The translations under genes were made by a program, and so were the position numbers. A stretch of 64,000 nt of DNA from Mucilaginibacter phenanthrenivorans (GTDB lineage: Bacteria; Bacteroidota; Bacteroidia; Sphingobacteriales; Sphingobacteriaceae): assembly GCF_024721155.1 (NCBI RefSeq), contig NZ_JAHVAP010000001.1, positions 186,001 to 250,000 of the forward strand. The letters run 5' to 3'. The notes below the pieces were generated by a model, which saw only the letters and a program-made list of their open reading frames with translations, did no database searches and was not told the origin of the DNA. Below are positions 1 through 9,400 of the stretch, piece by piece (within the stretch, counting starts at the first letter, position 1; each line of letters begins with the position of its first letter).

Positions 1-1
1 G

Positions 2-1438
2 CTGCGCATTGCAACTAACTATAATCAATCGCTTTTAAAAAAACGGATTCTGATGATGAACGCTAAAAGATCAAACTTTCATACCATGTGGAAGTATTTC
101 ATGCTGGTTCCTGTATTTGCAGGTTTAGTTTGCACCCTCAATCAACCTGCTTTAAGTAATAATCTTACCACTGTAAGCAATAGTCAAAGGCTCATTGATA
201 CCGCATTTAAAGGCGATATTACGGGTTTTTGGTATGCCAATAAGGAGAAAGATGTGCTTAACATGGATATGAAAATAGTGATTAATGGTAAAGATATGAG
301 CTATAATGGATTTACATTTCCTGTAAAGGACCTTACCGAACTACCTGTAAACAAGGAAGGCAAGTTTGTACTTAACCGGAATGCGGGTACCGTTTTGTTT
401 AGTGGCAAATTTGAAGGCGACCAGGGACTTGGGCGCTTTAAAATGACATTCAACAAAAGCTATATTGAATACCTGGATAAATGTGGCATCAAAAACACAG
501 ATGCCGATCCACTTATTGGATTATTAGTACAAAACGTGAAGGAGAGTTATATAAAATGCCTGCTTAACAATGGGTTTACAGAAATAAAGGCGAGCGAGTT
601 AAGCAGTTTAGTCTTTTTTAAGGTAGATGAAAATGATATTAAATTTTGGGGTCAGGCGGGCTTAAGAGATTTTACAGCACACGATTTACTGACGACAAAA
701 CTTGGCAAAGTTGATAGCGGTTATCTGAAAGAAATCAGAGATGTAGGTTATCCTCATGTTACCTTTCAGGAATTGCGCCGGTTAAAAGCTGATAGCGTAA
801 CCGGGAGCTATATAAAAGAACTGATTCTTGCACGGCAGGCAGGCAAAAGAACAAATGATACTGCAGATTTAAAACCCAGTATCAACGAAATAACTACTGC
901 CAGATATATGCATATTGACAGCACCTATTTAAGAGAAATAGCTGTAGCTGGATATAACCTTAACGAATCACAACTGCGCTCGTTCAAAACTTTCAATATA
1001 ACCCCTGACTATATTAAGGACTTGCAAAATTTGGGTTATGCTAAGATACCTGCAACTACGCTACTGAGCCTTAAAATGCAAAAAATAACACCCGAGTATA
1101 TAAGGGCGTTACAAGGCGCAGGTTATACCAATCTTCAATTAAACTCCCTAACCCAATTTAAAGCCTGGGACATTACACCTGCTTACATTGAAAACTTTAA
1201 GGCAATTGGCTATGCCCATATTGAGCCGAATGTATTAGTAATGCTGAAAATGCAAAAAATAACACCCGACTTTATCAAGGGATTCAAAGATTTAGGATTT
1301 ACCAATGTACCTATCAATGAATTTATAGAACTGAAAAATACCGGTGTAACACCAGAATATGTAGCTGCCATGAAACAGAAAGGACTTGTTTCAACCGATC
1401 TGCAAAAGTACGTTACGCTAAAAAACTCTTTTAATTGA
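2..1438 (+). CDS. M56/BlaR1-type sensor metallopeptidase, C-terminal part (5' end outside window)
   Basis: The reading frame is open to the left edge. The codons before the first ATG (position 53) read LRIATNYNQSLLKKRILM, which resembles the stretch before the last membrane helix of BlaR1-type M56 peptidases, so 53 is unlikely to be the true start. A helix (WKYFMLVPVFAGLVCTL) follows, then a periplasmic region made of about ten degenerate 29-residue units with the core ITPxYIxxLxxxGY and a trailing LxxLK. The HExxH catalytic domain would lie upstream and is not visible. In this family the extracytoplasmic region senses a signal and the protease relieves a BlaI-type repressor; that a blaI gene lies further left is inference. 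Two S41 peptidase genes follow on the same strand. It could also be a separate repeat protein, but the upstream frame argues against that. Confidence 0.75.
   Translation: MRIATNYNQSLLKKRILMMNAKRSNFHTMWKYFMLVPVFAGLVCTLNQPALSNNLTTVSNSQRLIDTAFKGDITGFWYANKEKDVLNMDMKIVINGKDMSYNGFTFPVKDLTELPVNKEGKFVLNRNAGTVLFSGKFEGDQGLGRFKMTFNKSYIEYLDKCGIKNTDADPLIGLLVQNVKESYIKCLLNNGFTEIKASELSSLVFFKVDENDIKFWGQAGLRDFTAHDLLTTKLGKVDSGYLKEIRDVGYPHVTFQELRRLKADSVTGSYIKELILARQAGKRTNDTADLKPSINEITTARYMHIDSTYLREIAVAGYNLNESQLRSFKTFNITPDYIKDLQNLGYAKIPATTLLSLKMQKITPEYIRALQGAGYTNLQLNSLTQFKAWDITPAYIENFKAIGYAHIEPNVLVMLKMQKITPDFIKGFKDLGFTNVPINEFIELKNTGVTPEYVAAMKQKGLVSTDLQKYVTLKNSFN
1073..1269 (+). repeat. Intragenic duplication in the repeat domain
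   Basis: A 23-nt word coding for KMQKITP occurs at 1073-1095 and again, identically, at 1247-1269. The offset is 174 nt, or 58 codons, which is two 29-residue repeat units. The domain therefore seems to have grown recently by copying a two-repeat block. Confidence 0.7.
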
Positions 1439-1461
1439 TGATAAATATTTAATAAAACAAT

Positions 1462-3153
1462 ATGAAAGCTAACCTTATCACAACATTAATTTTAACAATT
1501 CTTTCCCTAAACGCCTTATCACAGCAGAACCTTACATCGGGGCAAGCCTACGACAAGGCACAGGAGGGACGTGCAAGGGCCCGTAAATTTTACGATAAAA
1601 ACAATCCCTCTAAAGGCGAGTGCGACAGCAGTATTGCTATTTTAGATAACACTATCAAATATTTAAATAGCAAACAGGTAACAGAACTTGCACAAGGCAA
1701 CCTGTATTTAAAAGCACGTAAAGCCGATGTTTATTTTGATATGACGATGGTTTATATCCTTGCCCATCAATATGACAAGGCCATTGCAACCTTAGAAAAT
1801 GTTTGTGACCAAGGCGATTACTATCGTATACCGTATTATGAAAAGGATTCCTTATTCATTCCGATACGTTCAGATATGCGCTTTCAGGCTGCAATAAACA
1901 AGCTGAAATTAAGACAAGCACTCTGGAACGACGAATCCCTAAAAACCGCTTACCAGAATAATTTATCAGACGATGAAAAAGTGGCTGGCTTATCACTTTT
2001 ATGGTCGCAGGCAAAATATAACTTCGCCAATTTTGATCACGCAGCTATCGACTGGGACAAAACATACCTGGAGTATTTGCCGCTGGTAAAAAACACAAGT
2101 TCTACTACCCAATATTACAAAGTACTGCAACAGTTTTATGCCCAGCTAAAAGACGGACACTCTAACGTATATGTGCCACAGGCCTTAACCGGTGAATTTT
2201 ATGCCAGGCCGCCTTTTCGCACTGAATTGATTGAAGGCCGGGTATTTGTTACCCAGGTTTTTAGCGACAGTCTGAAAAAAACTGGTATAGTTCCGGGTAC
2301 AGAAATCATCAGAATCGATAATCAACCAGTTTTAAACTATGGTAAAACACAGGTAGCACCTTATCAAAGCAGCTCAACCCCGCAGGACTTAGACGTTCGT
2401 ACCTATACTTACTCATTACTGGCAGGCTCCGCTACTAAACCCATTCAATTGCAGCTTCGTAACAGCAAAGGCAAAACCTGGGAACAAACTATTAATCGCA
2501 CAGGCTATCATGATATAAAAAATTCAACTGCCGGTTTGGAATACACGCAAATAGGACAGATTGGTTATTTAACCGTAAATAATTTTGAGGACGAAAAAAT
2601 AATGAGCCAGTTCGATTCTCTTTATACCCAAATTGCCAAAACAAAGGGATTGATAATTGATATCAGGAATAACGGCGGCGGCAGTAGCGGCATTGGTTAC
2701 CATATTTTAGAATCTTTAACTAACAAACCTTTCAAAACTTCATTTTCCAAAATACCCAGGTATCTGCCAGTAATTAATGGTATTCAATGGTATGAAAATG
2801 CCCCGGGTGAGTGGCGCGTTAACGGCAAGCAATATTATGATAAGCCGGTGGTAGTATTGATTAGCGCCCGTACATTTTCAGCTGCCGAAGATTTCACTGT
2901 AGCTTTTGATTATATGAAACGCGGAAAATTAATTGGGCAGGCTACCGGAGGCAGCACCGGTCAACCCATGAGCTTTAACCTGCCCGGCGGCGGGTCTGCA
3001 CGCATCTGTACCAAGCACGATGCCTATCCGGATGGCAAAGAATTTGTTGGCATAGGCATTATGCCAGATATTGCCGTGACAAAAACCATCAAAGATTTAT
3101 GGGCCGGAACCGATTTAGCAAAAGAAAAGGCACTGCAATTATTAAATAAGTAA
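1462..3153 (+). CDS. Secreted S41 family peptidase with N-terminal TPR-like region
   Basis: Serine protease of the S41 (tail-specific/tricorn-like) family, 563 residues, with a signal peptide (about 1-20) predicting export. Residues about 70-150 look TPR-like. A conserved linker (LSDDEKVAGLSLLWSQAKYNFANFD) begins near 168, a PDZ-like segment spans about 255-320, and the S41 core contains RNNGGG (about 402-407) and ARTFSAAEDF, where Ser473 is the expected nucleophile. The TGGSTGQP and LPGGGSARIC motifs after the nucleophile are typical of the family. The gene starts 23 nt after the M56-type gene, so co-transcription is likely. The next gene is a paralog with the same layout. The substrate is unknown. 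Confidence 0.88.
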   Translation: MKANLITTLILTILSLNALSQQNLTSGQAYDKAQEGRARARKFYDKNNPSKGECDSSIAILDNTIKYLNSKQVTELAQGNLYLKARKADVYFDMTMVYILAHQYDKAIATLENVCDQGDYYRIPYYEKDSLFIPIRSDMRFQAAINKLKLRQALWNDESLKTAYQNNLSDDEKVAGLSLLWSQAKYNFANFDHAAIDWDKTYLEYLPLVKNTSSTTQYYKVLQQFYAQLKDGHSNVYVPQALTGEFYARPPFRTELIEGRVFVTQVFSDSLKKTGIVPGTEIIRIDNQPVLNYGKTQVAPYQSSSTPQDLDVRTYTYSLLAGSATKPIQLQLRNSKGKTWEQTINRTGYHDIKNSTAGLEYTQIGQIGYLTVNNFEDEKIMSQFDSLYTQIAKTKGLIIDIRNNGGGSSGIGYHILESLTNKPFKTSFSKIPRYLPVINGIQWYENAPGEWRVNGKQYYDKPVVVLISARTFSAAEDFTVAFDYMKRGKLIGQATGGSTGQPMSFNLPGGGSARICTKHDAYPDGKEFVGIGIMPDIAVTKTIKDLWAGTDLAKEKALQLLNK

Positions 3154-3434
3154 TTCTTTGACGTATAAGAGCCTGTTTGAATTTTGTTCAGTAATAATTT
3201 TATAACTGCGCGTTTTACTGTGTTTTCGGAGGATTCGAGCAGGAGTCATAGCCGCGCCGCGACATCTGATCCCGTATAAAACTTATAAAGTGTTTAAGCT
3301 CTTAAATTATGTTAAGCCAAGGTATGCAGCTTGTAAACTCAATCTGTACCCCCAAAAATTAGCTTATTAACTCTTTCAAGCGAATGAAAATCTGTGTAAA
3401 TAATAATTAATTAAAACAGTAACCTAATCTATAT

Positions 3435-5045
3435 ATGAAACCCCAAAAACTGATTTTAATATCGATCTTTTTTGTTAAGGCCGCAACGATATGTCTTGCA
3501 CAAAATTCTGGTGGCGGGAAGGAATTAAAAAATAATATGCAAACCGGAAATGCAGAGATATCTAATTACAATACAGCATGTTATTTTGCCTTAGAAGGAG
3601 ACAAGGATTTGGCATTTGCCTATCTCAAACAAGCTGTATATCAAGATGGATTTTCAAAGGTTAATGTCATCGAAAAAGATGCTGACCTTGCATCTCTTCA
3701 TAACGAACCACTCTGGAATGCGCTTATAAAGACTACAGGAGAAAATTTAACCAGAGAAAAGAAACTCAGTCAATCTTTTGTTAATCAAAAAGACTTTTGG
3801 GAATCTAAGGAGCTATTAACTTCTTACAGGGAAAATATTTCAGACGACGAAAAAATAGCGGGTCTGTCGAAATTATGGTCAGAGGTGAAGTACAATTTTG
3901 CAAACTTTGATTTGGTTCCACGTTTAAAATTCGACTCCCTCTATCTCGCTTATTTGCCAAAGGTAAAACAAACCAAATCCACATTAGCATATTATAAAAA
4001 CTTGATGGAGTTTTGTGCTCAACTTAAGGACGGTCATACTAATGTTTATATGCCGGATGAACTGGATGATGAATTTTATGCAAGGCCCTTACTTCGCACC
4101 AGGATGATAGAGGACAAGGTTTTGATAGTCGGGGTGTACGATAGCGCATTGGAAAAAGAAGGGATTAAAACAGGGCAGGAAATTGTTACGGTAAACGGAT
4201 TACCTGTTAAGGAGTATGCTGCCAGGTTCGTTATCCCTTATCTAAGCTCATCGACGCCACAAGACCTTGAAACGAGAACATATGAGTATTCACTATTAGG
4301 AGGCGCTATAAATGACCCCATCAAATTAGAATTGAAGGATGCGTCAGGGCCTGAAAAAACATATACTATCAGGCGTGTAAAGCCTGAAGAACGCAGCAAA
4401 CGATTGGCAGTTAGCCCATTTCAGTATAAGGTGCTTGAAGGAAATATAGCTTATATTGCTATGAATAGTTTTGCAACCGATTCCGCTACCAGGGCCTTTG
4501 TGAATAATTTTAAAGAAATTTCAAAAGCAAATGCGATAATATTTGATGTGAGGAACAATGGTGGTGGGAGTACGCCGTGGAGTATCCTTAGGTACCTGAT
4601 CGAAAAAAAACAACCTATTCATTCCTGGTACGTGCGCGACTATAACCCATATTACCGGGCATCTAATCAAATGCAAAATTTTGTTAGCGGCATAAGCGTT
4701 CTTACTCCGGCTGATAACTCTTTTTATAGCAAACCGGTGGTGGTATTGACAAGTTCAAGAACATTTTCTGCTGCTGAGGATTTTGTCGCGGCATTCAAAT
4801 CTCTTAATCGTGGTACAATAATAGGGATGCCAACTGGAGGTAGTACAGGGCAGCCTTTAGTAATTGGCTTGCCCGGCAATGGAACGGCGCGCATTTGCAC
4901 CAAAAGGGATATGTTTGCTAACGGCGATGATTTTGTAGGAAAGGGGATTCAGCCGGATATATTAGTCGCACCTACTGTTGCAAGTATTAGAAAAGGGGGC
5001 GATACGGAGTTAGACGCAGCTTTACGGTACTTGTCAAATAAATGA
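3435..5045 (+). CDS. Secreted S41 family peptidase, paralog of the preceding gene
   Basis: An S41 serine peptidase of 536 residues with a signal peptide (about 1-22, ending in LAQ). It repeats the architecture of its upstream neighbour: a short helical or TPR-like region (YNTACYFALEGDKDLAFAYL), the linker NISDDEKIAGLSKLWSEVKYN, a PDZ-like segment, RNNGGG at 373-378 and the nucleophile motif SRTFSAAEDF with Ser445, followed by PTGGSTGQP. Strong conservation around the active site indicates tandem duplication. A 281-bp gap without recognisable genes separates the two, so this copy may have its own promoter. The substrate cannot be deduced. Confidence 0.87.
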   Translation: MKPQKLILISIFFVKAATICLAQNSGGGKELKNNMQTGNAEISNYNTACYFALEGDKDLAFAYLKQAVYQDGFSKVNVIEKDADLASLHNEPLWNALIKTTGENLTREKKLSQSFVNQKDFWESKELLTSYRENISDDEKIAGLSKLWSEVKYNFANFDLVPRLKFDSLYLAYLPKVKQTKSTLAYYKNLMEFCAQLKDGHTNVYMPDELDDEFYARPLLRTRMIEDKVLIVGVYDSALEKEGIKTGQEIVTVNGLPVKEYAARFVIPYLSSSTPQDLETRTYEYSLLGGAINDPIKLELKDASGPEKTYTIRRVKPEERSKRLAVSPFQYKVLEGNIAYIAMNSFATDSATRAFVNNFKEISKANAIIFDVRNNGGGSTPWSILRYLIEKKQPIHSWYVRDYNPYYRASNQMQNFVSGISVLTPADNSFYSKPVVVLTSSRTFSAAEDFVAAFKSLNRGTIIGMPTGGSTGQPLVIGLPGNGTARICTKRDMFANGDDFVGKGIQPDILVAPTVASIRKGGDTELDAALRYLSNK

Positions 5046-5775
5046 ATACCATAGTTAATATTTCTAGAAATAGGCGGCCTTTATTTTTTGTTATGGCAAT
5101 TACTCATCATTATTGCATTAACACGTCTGCCATTTTTCAAGCGTTCGACCTACGAAAAGCTTTTAAATTTTGCCTTATAAACGCAATAACATTATCCACG
5201 AAAGAAATTTAAATAGGCTCCACGTCTAGCTCAAACCTAACTCAAAAAGACGTTTTAAAATAAAAAGGAAAGTCTGCAATCGTTTTATTTTCAGGATTTT
5301 CCTTTTTTGATATTGAAATTTGCGGGATGAACGGGAATCTATTAGAACACTGGAGGCATATTTGAAGTAATAAAGGAAATTATTCAAGAAAATAGGATAG
5401 AAGGCTGAATATTCATCTCTGATACTTCTACTTCTTTCCATGCATAAATTGACCGAATTTTACCTTTATCATAATTTGTCAGAATATCTCCTAAAACCTG
5501 AAAGCGATCTTTGGGCTTTCATACTGTGTGAAAGTCCTGTATTTCGACACATACCAAAGTTAAGAAAACTGGCCTTGACTTTGATACTGACCTATCACCT
5601 TAGGCGAAGATTTTTGAAGGAAATAAAAGCAGGAAGAACCATTGCTAATTCTTCCTCTTTTATTATTAGTGCGTAAAGAGAGAGCGTTAACTATGACTTG
5701 AAACAGTTACACCTGCCTAAAAATCAGTTAATTATATTTAGCACATCACTAATGGCCACGTCGGGAACAACTTTT
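5046..5775. other. 730-bp AT-rich stretch without a supportable gene
   Basis: A 78-codon plus-strand frame (5440-5676) and a 71-codon minus-strand frame (5226-5441) are present. Neither has a recognisable motif, signal peptide or partner gene, and both have compositions expected of AT-rich noncoding sequence. The region separates the S41 genes from the convergent secreted-protein operon. A small gene or RNA cannot be excluded. Confidence 0.5.
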
Positions 5776-6471
5776 TTAGTTTACAGTAAATGAATAGTCG
5801 CCGGAATCGGATGTATTGCCCTGGGAATCGGTGGTTACCACCTTCCAATAATAAGTGGTATTTGATTTTATACTAACGTTACCCAAGCTATCCGCTACAA
5901 TTCCGCTTTTGTATAAAACCGGAGATTGTTTCGTATCAAAATAAATGCTATAGCTGGTAATATCGTTGTCAGCATCGGAGCCTTTCCATTTCAGGCTAAT
6001 TTTTCCATCTCCCAGATTTACATATTGCTGCATAGTTGGTGCTATTATCTCGGCCGGGAAGGGTGCATAAGACGTTACACCCGGGCCGGAATTGTAAAAC
6101 TTCCAGGTTTCGCTCACCACTGTACCACTTGAACTATTTGATTGCGAGGTGATATTCCATGAATATGATGCATTAACGGGCAGCGTAACATTCAGTGTAG
6201 TTCCTGAAGTTGTTTTTGTGATAAGAGTGCCGTTCAGCAGGTTTTTTATAGTTAGCTTGTAACTGTTTGTATTGGCAGCACTTTCCCAGTTAAAAGGTAT
6301 AGTACTTTCTGTAGCCAATTTATCATTGCCAATAATACATGCCGCGTCAGCCGCCGGAAAAATAAGAGTTGCGGCAACGGGATTGGGCCCTGGCTGTGCG
6401 CTTTTTTTGCTGCTGCAACCTAATGCAAATAGCATCACCAGTAAAAATACTATCCTGTTTATTTTTTCCAT
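5776..6471 (-). CDS. Lipoprotein with two fibronectin type III-like domains
   Basis: This 231-residue protein begins with a lipoprotein signal peptide ending in FALGC, so Cys19 is the expected lipidated residue and SSKK follows. The mature part contains two beta-sandwich segments of fibronectin III character: about 35-125 (IPFNWESAANTNSYKLTI) and about 140-231 (ISLKWKGSDADNDITSYSIYFD, then NTTYYWKVVTTDSQGN). These folds usually mediate binding at the cell surface; no enzyme motif is visible. Its start overlaps the end of the large upstream gene by 13 nt, which implies one transcript and probably coupled translation, and suggests that the two products act together. Confidence 0.8.
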   Translation of the reverse strand: MEKINRIVFLLVMLFALGCSSKKSAQPGPNPVAATLIFPAADAACIIGNDKLATESTIPFNWESAANTNSYKLTIKNLLNGTLITKTTSGTTLNVTLPVNASYSWNITSQSNSSSGTVVSETWKFYNSGPGVTSYAPFPAEIIAPTMQQYVNLGDGKISLKWKGSDADNDITSYSIYFDTKQSPVLYKSGIVADSLGNVSIKSNTTYYWKVVTTDSQGNTSDSGDYSFTVN

Positions 6472-9400
6472 ATTTTATATGCTGTTGATTTGTTGTCAAG
6501 GTCGAGTCGTAAAATGTAAAACCCGGAATCTAAATTGCCCGGATTAATCTGAAGCTTATTGTTACTAATGGTTTGTGTGCCAGACCATATTAGTTTACCC
6601 TGCAGATTCTGCAACGTTAATTTAGCTGTTCCGGAGCTTTTGAAACCGATGCGAATGTTAATCACATCAGTAAAAGGGTTAGGGAAAATAATCACGTTGT
6701 TGTTTATCAATAAATGTTTTTGTATTATACCCTGGCATGGTTTATCAGTGCTAACGGTTAACACGTTATCACCAGCCGCAAGCTTTAGCGATAGCTGGCT
6801 TAAGCTGGTTGTTTTCTCAGTGCCGTTGAGGTTGATGGTGTACAAATTCCCACCTTGTAAATTCAGGTTAACTGTACTATCCGCCTGATTCACTACTGCA
6901 TATAATGAAAGATCTTTAGGTTCCGTTACATTCACAGTAAAATCACGTTCATAGCCTGTTTTACCATCTGCCGTTATTGCTAGTTTATAGCTGCCTGCTG
7001 CCAGCCCTGTTACACTAACTGAATCTGTAAAGTGCAGTGTTTTTGTATTACTGCCTTGTACTATAACGGTGTAATTTAGTTTTTGAACAGCGGTGATCTT
7101 AATTATTCCATCGTTATCGCCTTTGCATGGTTCAGAGGTTACCTGTATCCTGAAATTATCATTTGGTTGTGTAAACGGGGCGGCGTTTATCAATACATTC
7201 AAACTTTGTTCGGCGCGTAACCCAGTAGCGGGTTGAGTAGCTACTACATCTACACTCCCGGTACCCGGTTTTCCCCAGTTAACCAGTACCGTATTAACCG
7301 AAGCGTTAACTGTACTGTCCCCTTTGGCAAACCACGTGTATGTAACGCTCGTATCAGGCCCAGTTTGATAAAGTATATTATGTGCGCCTGCCAAAACAGT
7401 GTCTGGCCCTGTAATTACCGGTATTTTTGGTGCCGGGACAACAGTTACGTTCAGCGTTTTGGTATCGCCAGCCCCGCAGCCATTATAGTTAGCAACCTGT
7501 AATTGATAAGTTCCGGCTTTATTCCATTGCACCGTGGCCTTATTCCCTGAAGTGTTGATCTGCATATCGCTGCTGTTCGCTGTCCACTTGTAATTTACGC
7601 CATCGCCCGCTGCGACCGTGTAATCAGTTTTTGTTTTCTCAGCCACAACTGTTTCGCCAGAAATGTTTCCCACCTTTCCCGGTGTCGTATCCATTGCCAA
7701 TTTTTCAATTACACCACCCTGTCCCGATAGGTAAATGGCATTGCCTTGTAAGCTGATACCCTGTCCTTCGGGAGTGTATAACCGACTGGATTGCCATGTA
7801 AGCCCACCATCAAATGTTTCAAATATAGATTGATACGATATGCCGTAATTACCAGAAAATGCGTAACCATGCATGTTATTAACAAAGCACAAATATTGTA
7901 TGTCGCCAACAATAGCGGTTGTCAGTGTTTTCCATGTTTTTCCGCCATCACTGGTTTGTAATATCAATCCTTTCAATCCGGCGGCAAGGCCATTGCTCTC
8001 ATCAAACATATGAATTGCGGTCAGATAGGAATCAGGTTGCGAGTAGATATATGTCCAGGTAAGGCCCTGGTCTGTAGTTTTGACAATGCTGTTTGCACCC
8101 ACAGCAAAACCGGTGGTGTTGTTAATAAATTGAATTTGAAAAAACCACCCCGCAGGGTTCAATGATGGCGAACTTGTCCATGTAGCACCGCCGTCGATAG
8201 TTTTTTTGATCTCGCCGTCATTCATTGTGCCAATAAAACCTATATCATCATTTATAAAATAAACACTTCTTATCTGTTCGGGGCCGTCACCTGAGAGCAA
8301 TTTTTTCCAGGTGGTGCCGGCATCGCTTGTTTTATATAAGTCAGCCATTACGACGCAATAAGCAGTATTTTTACTACTAAAAAAGCTTGTGATGTATGGG
8401 TACGGATAAGCTTGCGACAGATCTAACTGCATAGGATGCCATGAAATGCCTCCGTCTGTGGTTTTTAAGTTTGCGCGATTACCAAACAGATAACCGGTAT
8501 TGGTATCTGTAAAATTTACGTTATTGAAATCGTCTCCGGTAAGCTCAATCGCGTTTTGCCAGCTTTGGCCGCCCTGTTTAACAAACACATTGCGCCCCGG
8601 GCCTCCAGAAGCACCCGAGCCCACGCCGATACCTACAGCAGCCCCAAGAGAACCATCTTTATTAAAGGCGACCGCCAGTAGGTCACCAAAGCCATAAGCT
8701 ACGTTGTTCCAGGTACTGCCACCGTCCGTTGTTTCAAAAACGGCACTACCGCTAAATCCCGACGCTACATAACCTGTCTTTTCGCTCAGGAAATAGCCGC
8801 CTTGAACATATCCGTTAGGCACTACGCCCGCCCTGCTCCATGTTTTACCGCCGTCAGTAGTTTTCATCATGTCGCCAGCTGTGCTGAATAAATAGCCGGT
8901 CGCATTTACAAATAATATATTTTGAAGGTTGGTATTATCGCCCAGTGTGCTTGTTAAAGTAGTCCAGGTTAGGCCACCATCGGTAGTTTTCATTAACATG
9001 TCTGACGAGCCGCAAACATAACCGGTTTTTTCATCTGTAAAAAAAGCAGCATTGATGTTGTTATAACTAGCGAAATCAAGTTGCAACCACGACTTACCGC
9101 CGTCGGTTGTTTTATAAGCGGCAGAACTGCTGAAAATATATCCCGTGTTGGCTGTTGGAAATGCCATTGCCGTGAAATAAGGGTAGGGAACTGATGGTAC
9201 GTTTAAAAGCCCCCAACTGGCGCCTCCGTCTGTACTTTTCAAGAATGTGTTATTATTTCCAAGAATATAGCCGGTGTTGCTATCGGCAAATCTGATCTTT
9301 TTAAGATCCTGAACCGCACCTGCACCTGCCAAAAGCCAATGCGCACCGTTGTCTGTACTTTCCAGTATTTTGCCGTTACCGCCAACAGCAACTATGCGGG

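Noticed and set aside
5226..5676. Two small frames on opposite strands between the S41 and lipoprotein genes
   Set aside because: No motif, signal peptide, promoter or partner; AT-rich composition and lysine/leucine bias are what noncoding DNA gives. Left as unannotated.
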